From contig JANNMJ010000096.1 of NCBI GenBank assembly GCA_031397815.1, positions 1 through 25,091 of the forward strand: 25,091 nt of DNA, written 5' to 3'. Position 1 is the first letter of the stretch. Every line of letters starts with the position of its first letter. The DNA is from JANNMJ01 sp031397815. Lineage in GTDB: Bacteria; Bacteroidota; Bacteroidia; Cytophagales; Hymenobacteraceae. The notes under the pieces are model-generated. The model was not told the DNA's origin. It saw only the letters and a list, made by a program, of their open reading frames with translations, and made no database searches. Both the position numbers and the translations under genes were made by a program. Shown piece after piece: positions 23,441-25,091 of the stretch.

Positions 23441-23866
23441 TTATTCTTCTTCGCCGAAATACTCCACATAGTTGCGCGGCGTCTCGTATAGCTTGAGCGA
23501 GTGAAGCTTCGCCGAAGGCGAAAGCGTGCCGATGGCGGGCGCCAGAATCTTCCAGAAAGCGAGCACGAGGTTCTCGGTACTCGCGAGCTGACCGGCCATA
23601 AAGGGCACGTCGAGGTTGAGGTTTTTGTGGTCGACGTGGCGGATGATGTCGCGCCGAATCAGCTCGGAAAGCTTTTTCAGGTCGACGATGAAGCCGGTTT
23701 CCGGGTCGGGGCGCCCCTTGACGGTCACGATGAGGTCGTAGTTGTGGCCGTGCCAGTTCTCATTGGCACACGGGCCGAATACCTCGCGGTTCTTCTCGGC
23801 GCTCCAGGCGGGGTTGGCCAGCTTGTGCGCGGCGTTGAAGTGTTCGTGACGACTGAGGTAGATCAT
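23441..23866 (-). CDS. 6-pyruvoyl-tetrahydropterin synthase / 6-carboxytetrahydropterin synthase family protein
   Basis: I take the ATG at 23866 (141 residues); the frame could start 31 codons earlier, but the upstream part is not conserved-looking. The zinc ligands are His14 (NAAH), His39 and His41 (HGHNY). Cys33 in GPCANENWHGH is the catalytic Cys, and Asp79-His80 in VDHKNLN complete the site. The end LYETPRNYVEY is the PTPS-like terminus. Such enzymes make tetrahydropterin cofactors or, as QueD, the queuosine precursor from 7,8-dihydroneopterin triphosphate. The motif set looks closer to PTPS, but the exact reaction is not settled by sequence. Confidence 0.93.
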   Translation of the reverse strand: MIYLSRHEHFNAAHKLANPAWSAEKNREVFGPCANENWHGHNYDLIVTVKGRPDPETGFIVDLKKLSELIRRDIIRHVDHKNLNLDVPFMAGQLASTENLVLAFWKILAPAIGTLSPSAKLHSLKLYETPRNYVEYFGEEE

Positions 23867-23976
23867 GAGAAGGCGTGGCTGGACGGGGATTGACGGGTGG
23901 GTGGAAAGGGTGAGGCGGTGGTTCGGGCTTGAGCAGAGCTTTGCGGCGCCTGCCATCAACAGCCAGAACTAAAAAC

Positions 23977-24996
23977 TTACTTCCGCCGCAGCAAAGATAA
24001 AAACGCGGGCACCCCCACCAGACTCGTCACCAACCCGACGGGCAGACCGGCGGGCGGGTACAGGAGGCGCGCCAGCCCGTCGCACGCCACCAGCAGGACG
24101 GCGCCGAGGAGCGCCGCCAGCACCGGCCCAGCCGGATGCGCCACCCCGAGCAGCCGCCGCGCCGCGTGCGGCACGAGGAGGCCGACGAACCCAATCGGGC
24201 CGGTAAGCGCCACCGTGGACGCCGTGAGCAAGGTGGCCGCGCCGAGCAGCCCGAGCCGCTCGCGGGTGATGCAGACGCCGAGCGCGGCGGCGCGCTCATC
24301 GCCCAAAAGCAGGACGGGCAACACGCGCCGCCGGGCCGCCGCCACCGTCAGCCCCACCACCAGCGCCCCCGCCGGGTAGGGCAGCGTGGACCAATCGGCG
24401 CGCTCGAAACCGCCGAACGCCCAGAACACCACCGCCCGCAAGGCGCCCTCGCTCTGCGAAGCCAAAAACGTGAGTAGCCCCGTGACGGCGCCAAGCAGCG
24501 AGCTGACCGCCACGCCCGCCAGAATGAGCGTCGGGGTATCGAGCCGTCCCCGGCGGCTGCCGAGCGCCAGCACCGCCAGCGTGGCGCCTAAACCGCCCGC
24601 GAACGCTGCCAGCGGTGGCGCGTAAATGCCCCAAACCCAGCCGCCGCCCGGCAGCAGCGCGTAACACGCCACGGCCCCGGCACTCGCGCCCGCCGCCGTA
24701 CCGATGAGGTAGGGGTCGGCGAGGTCGTTCCCGACGGTGGCTTGCAGCAGGTAGCCGCTGAGCGCGAGCGCGCCGCCCGCCACCGCCGCCAACAGCAAGC
24801 GCGGCAGCCGCAGCTCCCAAACCACAAACGCGACGGGGTCAGTGGCGACGTCCGCGCCGGGATGCGTGAGGGCGCGGAGGAGGTCGGCCCACGAGGTGTC
24901 GTAGGAGCCGAGGCGGAGGGCGGCGAGGAGCAGGAGCGCCAGCGCGAGCAGCGTCAGCGGGAGGAGGTAGCGGGCGGTCATCGGGCGAACGCTCAT
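23977..24996 (-). CDS. FecCD-family ABC transporter permease
   Basis: The protein has 339 residues from an ATG at 24996 (a second at 24981). About nine or ten membrane helices are visible. The family's landmark segments are present: LRLPRLLLAAVAGGALALSG (62-81), then a ...LQATVGNDLADPYLIGTAAGASAGA loop, and GPIGFVGLLVPHAARRLLG near the C-terminus. These permeases import iron-siderophore, heme or vitamin B12 with a binding protein and an ATPase. Neither partner is in the window on this side, so they may lie beyond the right end. It begins the minus-strand run leading to PTPS and LpxB. The substrate is unknown. Confidence 0.94.
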   Translation of the reverse strand: MSVRPMTARYLLPLTLLALALLLLAALRLGSYDTSWADLLRALTHPGADVATDPVAFVVWELRLPRLLLAAVAGGALALSGYLLQATVGNDLADPYLIGTAAGASAGAVACYALLPGGGWVWGIYAPPLAAFAGGLGATLAVLALGSRRGRLDTPTLILAGVAVSSLLGAVTGLLTFLASQSEGALRAVVFWAFGGFERADWSTLPYPAGALVVGLTVAAARRRVLPVLLLGDERAAALGVCITRERLGLLGAATLLTASTVALTGPIGFVGLLVPHAARRLLGVAHPAGPVLAALLGAVLLVACDGLARLLYPPAGLPVGLVTSLVGVPAFLSLLRRK

Positions 24997-25011
24997 CGGG
25001 CCGACGATGCC

Positions 25012-25037
25012 GTAGGGGCGGGCCTTGTGCCCGCCCG
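25012..25037 (+). repeat. GTAGGGGC hairpin element, copy 2
   Basis: GTAGGGGC, then a GGGCGGGC/GCCCGCCC stem (25016-25023 with 25029-25036) around CCTTG-T. It matches the element at 15261-15288 and lies just upstream of the permease start codon. Confidence 0.65.
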
Positions 25038-25067
25038 TGCCGTTGACTTGGCGCTTGTTTGGGCACC

Positions 25068-25091
25068 TGTAGCGCGGGTTTGGGCGGGCAC
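25068..25091 (+). repeat. Partial TGTAGCGCGG hairpin element at window edge
   Basis: TGTAGCGCGG at 25068-25077 equals the reverse complement of 11591-11600, the tag of the hairpin at 11577. The element is cut by the end of the window. Confidence 0.45.

Overview
The window most likely comes from a high-GC member of Bacteroidota or a close relative in the FCB group. The evidence is a cell-surface protein with a type IX secretion (T9SS) sorting domain, lipid A synthesis (lpxB), two promoters with an exact TAnnTTTG -7 box of the Bacteroidota type, start codons with almost no Shine-Dalgarno sequences, and a GNAT-nitrilase fusion and a RDD/SpoIIM/DUF4129/DUF4350/MoxR/DUF58 cluster that I associate with this group. 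Genus cannot be fixed from the sequence alone. No rRNA, tRNA, CRISPR array, transposase or phage gene was seen.

Layout. Positions 1-242 are a gene-free cluster of five small GC-rich hairpins. An OmpA-family lipoprotein (-) and a bifunctional GNAT/carbon-nitrogen hydrolase (+) then diverge, followed by a T9SS-exported surface protein (+) and a bidirectional terminator (4952-4991). A RDD membrane protein (-) diverges from a long + strand cluster (6020-13015): SpoIIM-like protein, six-helix membrane protein, DUF4129, DUF4350, MoxR AAA+ ATPase and DUF58. This conserved but biochemically undefined set is the most system-like part of the window. It ends at a palindromic repeat and a second bidirectional terminator (13213-13259).

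The minus strand from 18104 down to 13309 carries PhoH (TTG start), a GNAT acetyltransferase, a PIG-L deacetylase, a PtmA-like short-chain dehydrogenase and a nucleotide-sugar epimerase. The last two suggest surface-glycan sugar synthesis. Divergent from phoH is a + strand series: a DUF62 (SAM hydrolase/halogenase family) protein that has lost the expected catalytic residues, a 4'-phosphopantetheinyl transferase, and an exported thioredoxin-like protein with a terminator (20548-20582). ClpX follows from a GTG start. It converges on lpxB across a second hairpin cluster. The minus-strand run at the right end reads FecCD-type permease, pterin synthase (PTPS/QueD family) and LpxB.

Housekeeping and envelope genes dominate. 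Less ordinary features are the MoxR/DUF58 cluster with two low-complexity insertions, the degenerate DUF62 active site, the base-composition seam in the T9SS protein, and several families of short dispersed repeats (hairpins, GATGTG arrays, AT-rich elements, a CAGCCGCATT element) in the gaps between genes.
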